Positions 22,701-31,947 of a stretch of 64,000 nt of DNA are shown one piece after another. Origin of the DNA: Ramazzottius varieornatus. Its lineage: Eukaryota > Tardigrada > Eutardigrada > Parachela > Ramazzottiidae. The notes beneath the pieces were generated by a model. The model saw only the letters and a program-made list of their open reading frames with translations, did not search any database and was not told the origin of the DNA. The DNA lies in assembly GCA_001949185.1 (NCBI GenBank), contig BDGG01000001.1:7390149-7454148 (forward strand). Direction: 5' to 3'. The position numbers and the translations under genes were made by a program. The stretch's first letter is position 1. The number at the start of each line of letters is the position of its first letter.

Positions 22701-24728
22701 TGTAAAGAACATCTGTTCGCTTTTCTGAACCATTTCATGGATCATGAGGAGGATGTCTCCTGAAGAGGACAGGAGCCGAGCAGGTGCTGCGAAAGACCCA
22801 TACCCGCGAATGGCCACCGACATGTCTAGAGCACTATCCGCCTTCTTGATCTTCTCGTTGAACTCTGCGATGAAGAACTTGAAAGCTGCTGTGGAGTTCT
22901 CTACGTCCGTTTGGGCATTGAGATTCACCACGATACCGCGAGCAACCTGAGAGAAAACGATGAAAACAACATCACAATATTATAAAGACTGGAGCTTGGC
23001 AAACTAGATCGTTTTTCCAGGTGGCGCACGCTCTCGACTAAAAAGAATCTGAACCGTGCGCCACTGGGATAAACAAGATCGTTTTTCCGAATGGCGCACA
23101 TTGTCAGTGTTACTGGTGGAGAACGTGCGCCACTCGGAAAAAACAATCTTGTCCAGTTTATTGCCGATGGAAAATACGAAACTTTGATTGAAAATTACTT
23201 CTTTGAGAAAGTTGTCCACTGCACGAGCACAAATTTTCTGGACCTCACGGTTGCCGTGCATGGCCCAGCCTTTCAGACTGCTATACAGCTGGGCGTAGTA
23301 TCCTTTGTGACCGAGAATCTGCCTGGAGAACTTGCCCGCGTGTTTCGACATAAGGCCCAGTGCCGCGGTGATGAACGCGTAGCGCTTGACATCGTCTTTC
23401 TGGATAGCTTCTCGAACTATCTTGAAAATCAGATCCATATTATCCAGACCTGTAAAACAGCTTATTCTCAGCTCGCGATGTTCATTGGTAATGACTTGTC
23501 AAGCTATACTTACAGATCTGAAGTCCGGCAAAGTTGCAAAGAAATCCAGTGAAACCCTCCAGAGCTCCAGCAGTAACCAACGGTTTCGGATCCCTCGCTC
23601 GCTCCTGCAGAAGGAAGAAAAAGCCTGTAGATTCCGAATATAAAACAAAGAATTTCTTAAAAAATGATCATAACTTTTTACAAAAAATAGGGAGAATAGA
23701 CGAATCTAAAATCTTACAAAGTATACCTCGCTCCTGAGTTCGCTGACGAAAATGCTGGCAATGGAATCTGCGTCTTTCGAAGCGATGAGCGGAGCTTTCT
23801 GAGCCACCAAACCCCAAAACCCGTAGACAGCGAATTTCACTGCAAAGGAACAGGGACATCTAATAAATTCTTTTGTTAGCTATGAGTTCCATTTAAGCCT
23901 GGGTCTTACCTGTGGCTGAAACGGACTTGATAGATCGTCGGATTTCCGGGACCAGGATACTCAGGACATCTGACAGACCAGCATCATTGATCTTCTTCAG
24001 TTTGTAAGCAGCCTCAACCACTTCCGACAGCAGAGTGATACAGGCAACGCGAGCTTTGGCCGATGAAGATGTCCTCCAAATTCCCATAGCTGTTTCCTGA
24101 AGTAAAAACCGCGAAGGACATTGAGCCATACACACGAGTCGATTTTTGGAATTAATCGAATATTAATTTCCTTACTCTGATTCGGCTGAGATGCAACTGA
24201 AAGTGCTCAACCATGCCTTTTCCATTTCTGGCAAGCTCCAACAACTTCGTTAGCAACTCCAGGCCCTTATCCACCGTCGACGGGAAAACAGGAGGCTGTA
24301 ATTAGAACGTAAAGTATCATTTTGGGAACGTCGGAAAAGGAATCCACCCACAACATTTTCTCAAGTGGCGCACACTCTCGGCCAATAACAACGAGAACGT
24401 GCGCCTCTTGAAACAATACCTGTGTCGCAGCAGCTGATTCCAAGACGCTGCACAAGCTGCTGCTCTCTTCTTGAACCAAAATCGGCACAATCACATCTGT
24501 AAGGGGGAAAAGCAGTGGCGTCTTACATAGGTACATGTCCATAGAGAGACGGAGGAATAATAATTCCTTACTCAATTCCTGGAGGCCGGCGTCAGACATG
24601 CAGAACAGCCCGATCTGCTCCACCAGCTGAACGCCTTCGTCGTCCACGTTCAACGCTGCTGTGATGGCGTTCTCCTCCACTAACGTCCTCAACGCTTCTA
24701 AATTTACTTTGATGTCCCGGGAAGTCAT
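1738..24728 (-). CDS. PRKDC: DNA-dependent protein kinase catalytic subunit (DNA-PKcs)
   Basis: Complete PIKK-family kinase of non-homologous end joining; in known animals it is recruited to DNA ends by Ku70/80. I place 41 coding exons: 24572-24728, 24420-24496, 24176-24295, 23910-24096, 23727-23839, 23514-23604, 23199-23449, 22688-22946, 22236-22475, 22025-22167, 21179-21845, 20467-20894, 20150-20318, 19655-19962, 18713-19062, 15586-17050, 13458-13871, 12914-13229, 12352-12714, 11990-12186, 11312-11719, 10973-11200, 10383-10741, 10127-10316, 9668-9955, 9027-9386, 8339-8743, 7758-8108, 7248-7479, 6558-6992, 6085-6287, 5516-5803, 5218-5456, 4212-4665, 3601-3912, 3331-3486, 3045-3252, 2802-2969, 2555-2727, 2195-2429, 1738-2054. 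They sum to 12,324 nt (4,107 aa; human protein 4,128). HEAT repeats fill the N-terminal two thirds and FAT repeats come next. The kinase domain has the VKGGED motif near residue 3715, catalytic loop GIGDRHLSN near 3876 and IDFG near 3895. The FATC tail ends the protein ([19 protein letters not shown], terminal WDAWV). An SQ/TQ-rich segment near 2597-2716 sits where the human ABCDE autophosphorylation cluster lies. The start at 24728 has a purine at -3. Confidence 0.95.
2096..2203. repeat. Foldback element copy, overlaps a PRKDC splice donor
   Basis: Hairpin core of the palindromic family in the last PRKDC intron (2055-2194). Its TATCTCAAGTGGCGCACG end, read on the minus strand, contains the splice donor (CAA|GTGGCG) and the last bases of the preceding exon. 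The outer arm on the low-coordinate side is degraded. Confidence 0.8.
2466..2550. repeat. Foldback element, partial copy
   Basis: Partial core with GAGAGCGTGCGCCACCTC at about 2491-2509 and a degraded left arm. It lies within PRKDC intron 2430-2554. Confidence 0.6.
3956..4142. repeat. Foldback element, two cores
   Basis: Outer arm AGCTCGGCAAACAAACTCGG at the left and its complement, ending CAGCTTGTTTGCC, at the right enclose two hairpin cores. It lies in PRKDC intron 3913-4211. Confidence 0.85.
4733..4790. repeat. Foldback element, core only
   Basis: GTTGCGCACGTTTTCGGCCA pairs with AACGTGCGCCACTTGAAAC across a short loop, with no outer arms. It lies in PRKDC intron 4666-5217; the rest of that intron has nothing recognisable. 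Confidence 0.75.
6358..6545. repeat. Foldback element, two cores
   Basis: The left arm starts TTCGGCAGGCAAACTC and the right arm ends TTGTTTGCCGAGGCC, with two cores between. It fills most of PRKDC intron 6288-6557 and ends 12 bp from the exon. Confidence 0.85.
7601..7680. repeat. Foldback element, single core with perfect arms
   Basis: A 22-bp perfect stem begins ATCGTTATCTCAAGTGGC, and its exact complement follows a loop of about 27 bases. It lies in PRKDC intron 7480-7757 and is the cleanest example of the core alone. Confidence 0.85.
8793..8995. repeat. Foldback element, two cores
   Basis: Arms GTCGGCAAACAAATTCGACA and the matching GTCGAACTTTCTGGCGAG bracket two cores, separated by a spacer carrying CAATCTTGTCGACTTTGAC. 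It occupies about 200 of the 283 bp of PRKDC intron 8744-9026. Confidence 0.88.
9450..9571. repeat. Foldback element, full single-core copy (type example)
   Basis: A complete palindrome of about 120 bp from GAGCTCGGCAAACAAACTTA to TTAATTTGCCGAGCTC, with one core. Both termini share GAGCTCGGCAAA as a perfect inverted repeat. It lies in PRKDC intron 9387-9667. Confidence 0.9.
10793..10850. repeat. Foldback element, degraded partial copy
   Basis: ATGCGCCAGTTGAAACTGGT resembles one half of the core. The rest is too diverged to fold. It lies in PRKDC intron 10742-10972. Confidence 0.45.
11778..11970. repeat. Foldback element, two diverged cores
   Basis: The left arm has TCGGTAAACAAACACAACCA. Two cores follow (GCGTGCGCCGCTTGGG and CGATGGCGCACGTTTTC), ending near CACTGAGCTC. 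It lies in PRKDC intron 11720-11989. Confidence 0.75.
13325..13400. repeat. Possible diverged foldback core
   Basis: CTTGCGCACACTCGC and ATGTGCGCAAGTTGGAG form a short inverted pair like the core, but the GGCGCAC heptamer is changed. It lies in PRKDC intron 13230-13457, so it may be an old copy. Confidence 0.35.
14487..14585. repeat. Foldback element, diverged single core
   Basis: The arm GACGTCGGCAAATGACC is followed by CTAAGTGGCGGACACTTCC, then by GTTTGCCACTTGGGATAACG. A further half core, CACTTAGTGGCGCATTTTAC, lies about 160 bp away near 14330. Both are in PRKDC intron 13872-15585. Confidence 0.65.
14716..15556. mobile_element. 841-bp terminal-inverted-repeat element (non-autonomous)
   Basis: TACAGGGTGATCACGCCAA at 14716-14734 is repeated in reverse complement at 15538-15556 with one mismatch. 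The ends and TA-rich flanks are Tc1/mariner-like, but no transposase reading frame is visible between them, so I call it a non-autonomous or decayed copy. It occupies half of PRKDC intron 13872-15585. The low-coordinate half of that intron, apart from foldback relics, has nothing recognisable. Confidence 0.55.
17160..17302. repeat. Foldback element, left part, interrupted by a mariner-like element
   Basis: It starts GAAGCTCGGCAAACAGAC, has one complete core (CAAGTGGCGCACC with CATACGCCACTT) and then half of a second core (GAAGTGCCGCAAGTTTCC). The second half of that core resumes at about 18585, on the far side of the inserted element. It lies in PRKDC intron 17051-18712. Confidence 0.75.
17303..18582. 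mobile_element. Mariner-like inverted-repeat element nested in a foldback repeat
   Basis: The end TCAGGTGCGGAAGTATGACT is followed by TGTTACTCC, and the same run of about 28 bp recurs inverted at 18551-18580, each end flanked by TA. The total of about 1.28 kb and the termini (CAGGTG..AAGTATGA) match mauritiana-type mariner elements, which duplicate TA on insertion. I see no intact transposase; the longest minus-strand frame (17513-17707) has no D,D34D motifs, so the copy is decayed or carries unrelated sequence. The element separates the two halves of a foldback core, which makes it the younger insertion. Confidence 0.65.
18583..18660. repeat. Foldback element, right part after the mariner-like insertion
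   Basis: AACATGCGCCACTCAGG is followed by GGTTTTGTCGAGTTCG. This completes the second core and outer arm of the copy that begins at 17160. Confidence 0.65.
19129..19258. repeat. Foldback element, full single-core copy
   Basis: The arm AGCCCGGCAGATAGACTGG leads to a core with AGCGGCGCACGTTTTCAG and GCGCACCACTTGGGAAAAC, then a right arm ending CCTTTGCCGTGCTCCC. It lies in PRKDC intron 19063-19654. Confidence 0.82.
19453..19525 (+). tRNA. tRNA-Thr(AGT)-like gene, antisense in a PRKDC intron
   Basis: The 73-nt sequence folds as a tRNA. The acceptor stem is GCCGACT with AGTTGGC (7 pairs, one G-T). The anticodon stem is CTTGC/GCAAG with loop CTAGTAA, giving anticodon AGT (threonine). The T arm is GGGAG/CTCCC around TTCGATC, a good B box. 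A T run at 19529-19533 would end RNA polymerase III transcription. One oddity is the D stem: GCTC should pair with GAGC, but GATGC is present, so one extra base bulges or breaks the stem. It may be a working tRNA, a tRNA pseudogene or a tRNA-derived repeat. It lies opposite to PRKDC, inside intron 19063-19654. Confidence 0.72.
20942..21122. repeat. Foldback element, two diverged cores
   Basis: The left arm is AAGCTCGACATACAACTGG. Cores use GAAGTGCCGCAC / GGTGCGCCACTT and GCGGTGCACG / ATCGTGCAAC, and the right arm ends GATCTGGTCGAG. It lies in PRKDC intron 20895-21178. Confidence 0.75.
22992..23168. repeat. Foldback element, two cores
   Basis: GAGCTTGGCAAACTAGATCG opens the element. Cores CAGGTGGCGCACGC / CCGTGCGCCACTGG and GAATGGCGCACATT / ACGTGCGCCACTCGG follow, and AATCTTGTCCAGTTTATTGC closes it. 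It lies in PRKDC intron 22947-23198. Confidence 0.87.
24353..24412. repeat. Foldback element, core only
   Basis: CTCAAGTGGCGCACACTCTC and GAACGTGCGCCTCTTGAAAC face each other with no outer arms. It takes up about half of the 124-bp second PRKDC intron (24296-24419) and lies a few bases from its donor. Confidence 0.82.
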
Positions 24729-25352
24729 GACTGCTGTTCTGGTAGGGAAGTCGTCAAGAAAAGTCAACCGGATCGAGAAGAAGGCATCAGAAAGCAACCG
24801 GTCGATTTGATCAGGAGTTCATCTCCGCCGTTCTGCTTCGCCCCATCGTAGAGAGTTTTCAGGTTCGTCTTCCGCCGTCGATGGCTCGATCTGAAGTGTC
24901 TAATGCTGCGGGAGATCCGGGAAAGATCATCGCCGCATCAGAGAATGGCAATTGGCATCTGGCTGGAACGAAATTAAACGGCGAAAACCAAAACATGTGC
25001 CATTTTGCTCTTGAAGTCTGAGCGTCGCATTGATTGACTGATGTGCGACATTTGACAAAAAAGTTTCCCGGCTTACCGTAACGCCTACCATAACTGGCCG
25101 CATACAATGGTCGCCGCGTGCGCTCCCGTGAAGGGAAGTTCCTTTTTCGATGAGCTGGACGCAGGTTATGTTCCCTCCGGTTTCTTTGTTGTTTATGGGT
25201 TTTGAGTCTAAGTCTATCCAGACGAAAATGTCCGCTAGCGACTGCGACTATGCTACTTGGTAAACTCTCGGCAGACTACCGATACAAAGCCAAAATATTC
25301 AGAGAACTAGAAGAATGCTACACGAATGACTGATAAAGGGAAATGGACACTA
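24729..25352. other. Upstream region of PRKDC
   Basis: About 620 bp between the PRKDC start codon and the 3' end of the retrotransposon. It must hold the PRKDC 5' UTR and promoter, but I see no TATA box or other defined motif and no convincing reading frame. Confidence 0.5.
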
Positions 25353-26429
25353 TCAATGGTTCAAAGGAAGGAAAGCCGCATACGGGCCTAAAAGTTCTAG
25401 TACGAGGACAGACCGCCAGTTTGCACAATCAACAGCTTGAGAAAACTTAGTCGGTGACGTATAGGCTTTGGCGTTCAGGACTACGTCGTTCCATATTCGG
25501 CTGACGAGGTACGCGAAGGAGCTGTCCGAGGCTCGTATGTTCCGTCTATCCAACGACGCGTTCAGCTGAAGAGGGAACGGGTGAGAACGAATCATCCCGG
25601 TCCGCCGGGTGTTTCCTGCAACAGACCTAGGGGCAGCAACTGATACAAACGGTTCAAAGAAGAAATCACCCACAGGGACATTGCGAGAAACCATCTTGTA
25701 AGCCAAGACAAGGGAGTCTTTGATCCTTTTCAGTATCAGAAGCTCCATCCTCCGCTGTTGCAGCCGACTGCAGTAGCGTTCGATGGACGAGTCTTCCATG
25801 GCAAGACCAAAGTTGATCGTTCGGAGGAACTTCCTTTGGCAGTCTTCAGGGTCGTCGATGAGGCCTTTCTGCCGGGGACTGCACACCACACTGCAGTAAG
25901 TGAGAAGAGGAAGGACTAAGGACTGGAAATGCGTGATGCGGGCTCGTTGGCACTTTCGGTTGAACAGCGATGAGATGTACCGTACTCTCTTCTTGGCTTT
26001 CACGGCGACAGAGGACACATGGTCCTTCCAGCTCAGCCGGTGGTCCATCTGCACTCCGAGGTACTTCACGGTGTTACTGCGAAGAAGGGCATCCGAGCCG
26101 AGGTGGTATGCTGGTGGTTCAAGCACAGTGCGCTTCTCACTCAAACGAACAAACACAGATTTAAGTGCCTTAAAAGTAAGCTTCGTGTTTTTCGACCACT
26201 CGAAAATGCTATCAAGATCCTTCTGCAATTCTGTCTCGTCGCTCAGTGCTTGTATGACCCGATACAGTACAATGTCGTCAGCAAACAGCTTCAGGAAAAC
26301 TCGAGGAACGCGACACATGGAGACGAAGTTGACGAGGCAGAGGAAGGGAAGGGCACCCAGAATGGAGCCTTGAGGTACTCCGGTGGTCACTATCAGAGCT
26401 TCGGAGTTCCATCCGTCAATCACTGTCAC
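25353..26429 (-). pseudogene. Reverse transcriptase C-terminal portion of the LINE
   Basis: An open stretch of 358 codons carries RT motif B (GVPQGSILG), motif C (LFADDIVLYR) and the thumb and C-terminal region ending LPLNH. The upstream fingers portion (QFGFR at about 26640) lies in another frame and a stop intervenes near 26640, so this is the longest surviving piece of a broken pol gene. Confidence 0.85.
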
Positions 26430-28212
26430 TTGCCGACGTCCACGCAGGTAGTCTGCAAAAAGATTCAGAAAAACAGATGAGACACCAAGGTGCGCGAGAG
26501 AAGTGATAATGATCGAATGATCTGCTCGGTCAAAAGCCTCCTGGCAGTCAAGAAAGGTCGCGTCAACCGATAACCCCTCCGCGAGGGCATCCTTTCATTC
26601 TTGTACGACGGGTGTCCTGACGAGCTCGGTGGATCGTATCTAACGGAAACCGAATTGATTGTCACTGAGAAGATGGTTGCTTTCGAGATAGGAACGGAGT
26701 CGATCCGCCATGATGGTTTCGAAAACCTTTGAGAGCGGGTGGAGGAGTGAGATGGGTCGCCAGGTGGTACATCGCGTGTTGTCGAGGCTTTCTTTCGGAA
26801 TGGCGGTCACATCGGAGAGTTTCCAGCTGCGGGGAAATGTACTACGAAGGAAACATGAATTAAACAAACAACTAGCGGGTTTACGAGCGATGAGCTACAG
26901 CGCGGCAGCAATTCGGTTGACAGAAGGAAAAGCAGACTGCATTACGTGGTGTTGTTGGTACTGCTTGGCTTTCATATCCGCATTGCGGCTGAACAACTTC
27001 CACCTAGCTTTCAGTCTATTTTTCTCTTTGTGATCGAGACGAGCCTTCCACTTTTCGAACGCAACGTCACGTCGAGAAAGTGCGCGTGTTACGAAGGGGG
27101 GATACTCAACCTGACCGAAACGCTGCCTGACAGAAACCACCTGAGGAACTTCCGGGCCGCCTACAACACTGCGTCTTCGAAGGCTTCCGTTTGCTCACTT
27201 GGGTCTTTCCCTGCATAAAGAAAATTTCAGTCAGTGTTACTGAGTTCTGCGCGAAGAGCTTCGTTGTTGGTATCATTGAATTTCCGACGAAATTGTCTGA
27301 CAAGCCGAGGATTGTTCTTCCTGATTATGGCACGAAGCTGCACACAATGATGGTCACCGGTATCGGTAGGTCCAGAAATGGATTCCATTGCAGAGTACGG
27401 CACTGAAACAGAGAGGAAGACAAGATCAAGTGTATTTTCGTTTCGAGCAGGAACGTCAACAATTTGAGAGAAAAATGGCGGCATGCGTCAATCAACGCGC
27501 GACCATGGGAGCTTTGGGCGGTGATGTTCGGCCAGTGGATATCTGGCACGTTGAAGTCACCCATGACGACCAAGCGTTGAGTGAACAGGTAACGACTGGA
27601 TGTGCTCGAGAACCTTCAGGGTAGTTTCCCGAACGCTGTGTGGGGGACTGTAAAAAAACGACAACAATAATATTAGCAGAAACGATATCAACAATCAGGA
27701 GTTCAAGGTCGGTCTTCTTCTCGAAGTCAGCTCGACGGTAAGCTCGTAGACCCCTCCTGACCACGAGCGCTACCCCACCGCCATGCCGATTCCGAGCTAT
27801 TCGGAGAACGTTGAAGGAAGTGAGATTGGCGAACAGGTTAGCCTCAAAGTCTTCACAGTCCTGAGTCTCGAAGAGTCCAGTTATATCTGAAAAAAAGACC
27901 TTTACGGAAGCGGAGTTGTTAAAGATACTAACGATATTGCAAAATCTAAAAAGAACTGTATGTGATACATTACCCGATCTTGGAGTGGTAACCGCTGATG
28001 GTGGCGCGATTACTACTGGGACCGGTGTTTTTGCCCGGTGGCCTGCTGCAGGTTAACATAAGACTGACGGGGCCATTGGTACTGCCACATCTAGATAGCG
28101 CAGTGACGTGGCCAGTTCTCTGCTTTCATCAGCTGTTCTTCTTCACTGCTGTAGGAACCAATTCGCATGAACGTAGTTTCACGCTGATCGCCTTTCTCGG
28201 GTTCAAACACTG

Positions 28213-28905
28213 TCACAAAACGAACTTTGAAGCCTTCCTATTCGAGATCCGCTTGAACTTGCTCGTTGTACGCTTTGATCGTAGCGTGCTCTGCTGGGTT
28301 TCGTCTGGGTATCCCGCGCACCTTGAGGTCCATGTGCGGCTGGTGCTTGATGGACAAAGTCGATAGGAGCCCTTGGGGCGGATTCGGTTCATCGGTGACA
28401 GCAATGGAATGCTACCACGAACTACCCTCTTCTTCGGTCCCACCTTCATCCCTCCTGCAGTTTGTGGTTGATCTCCGGTCGCGGTGTTACGCTCGACCGA
28501 GCTGTTGGGTTGTGAAGGCACAGGGTTAGCTTGAGAGGCAGCAGCTGATGCGTAGGATCCTGGTGTTCGCTGTAAAGAGAGAGAAGAACTGCTATTCGGA
28601 GCAAAACGATAGTTCACGTTAGAAGGAACCATTGGTTTGGGTCGATTAATTGACTCCATATCGTCGACTGTGGCGTTCTGCTTGTGAGCACGGAATTCAT
28701 CCTCCAGATTGAGAACTTTCTTCGTCAAAACTTCATTGGATTCAAAGAGCTCATCGTTCTTCATTTGAAGATTATCCATATCCTTTCGCAAGGTGGTGAT
28801 TCCAGAAAGAGCTCCGTTAAGGCGGTCGTGTAGGCTGCTGATCATATTCCACAAGTCTTCACCCGTCGCCTTCTTGCGCTTTCCGCTGGCTAAAACATCC
28901 CTCAT
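28213..28905 (-). pseudogene. ORF1-like (Gag-like) protein of the LINE
   Basis: A 230-codon frame has a heptad-like coiled-coil segment near residues 17-75 (NGALSGITTLRKDMDNLQMK and following) and then a Ser/Pro/Asn-rich stretch. This layout is typical of LINE ORF1 nucleic-acid-binding proteins. A preceding acidic stretch, MPTSDSEMDENSDG (start at 29000), ends in a TGA that overlaps the ATG at 28905. Either one base has been lost, or the short frame is separate. I see no zinc knuckle. Confidence 0.55.
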
Positions 28906-29049
28906 CTATAGGACAGGATCTTTTCCATCAGCAGGAACTGCACTGGATGTTCAGCAAGTCCATCGGAATTCTCATCCATCTCCGAATCCGAGGTTGGCAT
29001 CGTCCGAAAGGCAATTTCGCGACGATTGGCGCAGTTCCACGCACTGTTC

Positions 29050-29130
29050 GCGAGCTCGGCAATCGAACTCGGCGGTAGGTTTTTCCAAGTGGCGCAGATT
29101 TTAAATGTGACTGGCTGAAAGCATGCAAGT
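29050..29130. repeat. Foldback element, truncated copy
   Basis: GAGCTCGGCAATCGAACTCG opens the copy and CCAAGTGGCGCAG follows, but only a weak complementary half (GAAAGCATGCAAGTGACC) remains. It lies at the 5' edge of the LINE, outside any identified gene. Confidence 0.6.
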
Positions 29131-29199
29131 GACCGGAGAGAAGTTCTATGACAGTCTGTTCCATGACAGTCGTTGTACGAGTACTTCATGGACCAAAAC

Positions 29200-30023
29200 C
29201 AGAGGGCACTTACTACTGTAACTTAACACCCTGAAAACCAAGCTTTTTGTGCCGGCAGATTACCAGCGTACTCACTGTGAGCACAGAACTGACTGGAGGA
29301 AGAGGGAAGGCGTACCCCAAATTAACCAATAGACAACTTTCAGAATTTCGAAATTGTTGAGATTGACAGGCCGTAAAGGCCAACTTGGGAAAAGTAGCCC
29401 TGGCCGTTTTGATTTTTTTCTGGACGCACCGATGACACCAAGTTTGTCCCAAGTCTAGTATCAGTAGAGGAAGCTCTCTTTAATTTTTCAGTTTTTTTCT
29501 AAACAGATGTTAGTTATGTTTCTCGAGCAAAGACATGAAACCTAAAATACCCCCGAAACTGCCCGAAATCGTAAGGATTTTTCCAGCCTGCGGAAGTTGT
29601 ACTGACCAGTGGTCATCAGCGCGTTTCGGTGATAAGACCGCAGACCAGGCAAAGAAAAAAAGTTTGATTCAAACCGGGCAAAATGGTAATTATGGGAAGC
29701 GAGAACGTGCCGTATTGCACTCATAATGAGTACGGTGGTAATCAGGGTGTTGAGTTAATCATCCACTTGACGCGCGCACTCGACATCCTGTTTCCAATTC
29801 ATTTCTTCATTCTCTTCTGACTTCTTGTTTTCGGATCGGATTTTGTTTCAAAATAGTGTATCACTGTTATGTACGTGGAAAGCCATAGATGCCATAGAAT
29901 ACCATAAGTTTCAAGGGCACTGGGACCAGCATCATAACATGACCGGCTGTTTTTATCACCTCAAATTAGGTACATACATGTGATCCGGAGTAGGATACTA
30001 GCTACTATCATGTGTTATACAGG
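29200..30023. other. Intergenic stretch downstream of the sulfotransferase
   Basis: About 820 bp between the LINE and the sulfotransferase stop codon. It should include that gene's 3' UTR. I found no convincing gene, repeat or RNA in it. Confidence 0.5.
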
Positions 30024-31455
30024 TCAACATTCAAACGGATTGCAATCGAACGAATATTTTTGCAAGCAATCGGCGATCCAGGCGTCCGTCTTGGCAGCTA
30101 GTTCTGGGGAGAACTCCTCTTTCCATCCTCCGGACTTGCCTATCGTAAAAACTTGGATAAGATCAGGGATGATCAAATGGAAAGGTAAAGTTACCATTTC
30201 GTATGAAGTGATGCAGCTGTCTGCCGTTTTCGTCCTTGACAGTAAAGTTTCTTCTCCAGGTTTCATCGTTGTGATCTGTCATGTACTCCTTCGATGTCAA
30301 GCGCATGATGTTCTCCAGTTCGTCTTCAGACAGCGGTTTACCCAGAAACGCTGCAACTTTCTCGGTCACTCCACGACGATCCTTCGCAATCAGAACAAAC
30401 CATTAAAACAGCTAAGTTTCAACACAGTGCGATCCCGTTAAACAGACTCGAAGGATAGTTATTTTGAGTGACGCATCCCCTCAGCCAAGAACTCTAAAAA
30501 CGCGCGCCACTTGGGAGAACTATCCCGTCGCATTCGCTTAACAAGCTTCTCATTGTTTGGGAATTGATTCTGATAAACTCCGAACTTACTTTCAAGAGTG
30601 TCTCGTAAGAAGTGACGAAGAAGTTGGGCTGGTGACGATGGACCCAGTAGCCATGCAAGTGTGCGAAGAAGTTACCGTAAGCAATGCGTCCAACCATGAA
30701 GTCCTCCGCGAACTCCTCGAAAGTTCCCAGCCGGTCCACGATCTTGTAGTTGTGGTACATGTAATGATAGTAATGGGAAACCATGACGTCTTTTACGCTA
30801 CGGTAGATGTAGATAACCTACGAGATCACCACCGCGCTGGTTGTGTGGACGAAGCAATCTACAGGATCGTTCCCTACCTTCGGATGATTGCGCTCAACGT
30901 CCCGCGGAAGTAGGGAGTATGGTAGATGCGTTCGCATGGTCTTGGGTGAATCCCATTGCTTGATGTAATGAAGCATCGTGTCATTTCCGAAGAAGGTCTG
31001 AAAGCTCCACTTGAACTCAATGAACAAGAAGTTTAGATACTTCCTAGCTCTAATGTCCCAAGTTCCGTTGGACACTATGCTCTTCGGATCCCCATTGTTC
31101 AGGATCAGTGTGACAATGGCGTCCAGCCAAGTAGAACCTCGAATACAATTTTCGGTCATAAGTGGAGCCGCACTGCGGACCAGCGGATGCCGACAAACAG
31201 TTTGCATACCGGTCTTTTGATAAGACGCCAGCAGAATGTCCTTATCGTTGCACTCAAAAGCTTCCACTGTCGGCATGTGCTCCGCGAAATCATCATGGAG
31301 CGGAACTCCTTTGTAGTCGACTCTTCAAAACGAATTTGAATATGGAGTCCGCATAACCGATTTCTGGAAATGGTTAGGTTATCTAAATCTTACAGCTTGT
31401 GTTTGAACCAAATCGGGAGCTCCTCCGCTCGATGGACGTAGTTCGCTTGTGCCAT
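30024..31455 (-). CDS. Cytosolic sulfotransferase (SULT-type)
   Basis: PAPS-dependent sulfotransferase that would transfer a sulfonate group to a hydroxyl or amine acceptor; the substrate cannot be told from sequence. Six exons: 31394-31455, 31210-31322, 30878-31137, 30590-30817, 30195-30381 and 30024-30139. They sum to 966 nt (321 aa), close to the usual length of about 290-300. The 5'-phosphosulfate loop reads YQKTGSTW across an exon junction. RTHLPYSLLP carries the expected catalytic His. The 3'-phosphate site is YRSVKDVMVSHYYHY, and IRNGKSGGWKEEFS stands for the RKGxxGxWK motif. The start (31455) and all phases agree. No signal peptide or membrane segment is present, so it should be cytosolic. 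Oddity: the 72-bp intron inside the PAPS loop is a multiple of three and stop-free. Confidence 0.9.
30465..30545. repeat. Foldback element, degraded copy
   Basis: AGTGACGCATCCCCTCAGCC pairs loosely with ACGCGCGCCACTTGGGAG. It lies in sulfotransferase intron 30382-30589. Confidence 0.65.
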
Positions 31456-31947
31456 AATTCAGAATTCTCTTAAAATCTGAACAAATTTTGCTGTAAACTT
31501 AGCTAAAGTGTATATAGAGAAATGGACGCGTCACAACTTCAGAAACTGAACTGGAAAAAGCGAGAAGAACCAAAGACCAAGTTGATTTTCTAGTCTAATA
31601 TACGTAGATTTGAGATATCGAGGGGGTTCTCAAGGCCGCACATCCAGAGTCATCCAAGCTTTGATTGCGATCGTTAGCTGATATCACGAAGTGCACTTGT
31701 GTAGGGTTTACAACTAGGTGTACCACAATAACTATATACAGTATACGGAAAAGCCCGCCAGTTTCTGCGGTCGTAAGCACCATTACCGTAACAGAGGGGG
31801 TACTCGCGCATAATGCAGCACCTTTATCTCGCAGCATCAGATCTCCGATCGTCTGACTGCGGCCCGTAAATCTGGGTTCCAAGATTTTCACCCAAAGTCA
31901 GCATGACTGAGCAAAGGATTTACGAGTACTGCGGGACTTTGAACACA
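31456..31947. other. Spacer between sulfotransferase and the small ZP gene
   Basis: About 490 bp holding the sulfotransferase promoter side and the 3' end of the small ZP gene. I see no convincing reading frame or repeat. Confidence 0.5.

Larger units (their letters stand above)
25353..29000 (-). mobile_element. Decayed non-LTR (LINE) retrotransposon
   Basis: Read on the minus strand, an ORF1-like coiled-coil protein (about 29000-28213) is followed by endonuclease remnants (27830-27240) and reverse transcriptase (26870-25353). The endonuclease shows GGGVALVVR, GDFNVPDIHWPN and the GDHH motif. The RT shows QFGFR, GVPQGSILGALPF and the active-site box FADD. The order and the Trp-containing C-terminal region resemble CR1/Jockey-type elements. 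Frame changes separate the endonuclease segments and the RT near 26590, and stops interrupt the frame, so this copy is dead. I see no long terminal repeats and could not define target-site duplications or a poly(A) tail. Confidence 0.85.

Noticed and set aside
1738-24728. Another PIKK (ATM, ATR, mTOR or SMG1)
   Set aside because: The kinase region and FATC match DNA-PKcs specifically ([39 protein letters not shown]), and the length of 4,107 aa fits.
24729-24797. Upstream start of PRKDC at 24797
   Set aside because: The codon there is TTG. The first in-frame ATG is at 24728, in good context.
25353-29000. Active retrotransposon or an endogenous retrovirus
   Set aside because: There are no long terminal repeats, protease or integrase. 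The RT and endonuclease are broken by frameshifts and stops.
31138-31209. 24-residue insertion in the sulfotransferase PAPS loop
   Set aside because: The segment begins GT and ends AG, and removing it restores the family motif KTGSTW, so it is an intron.
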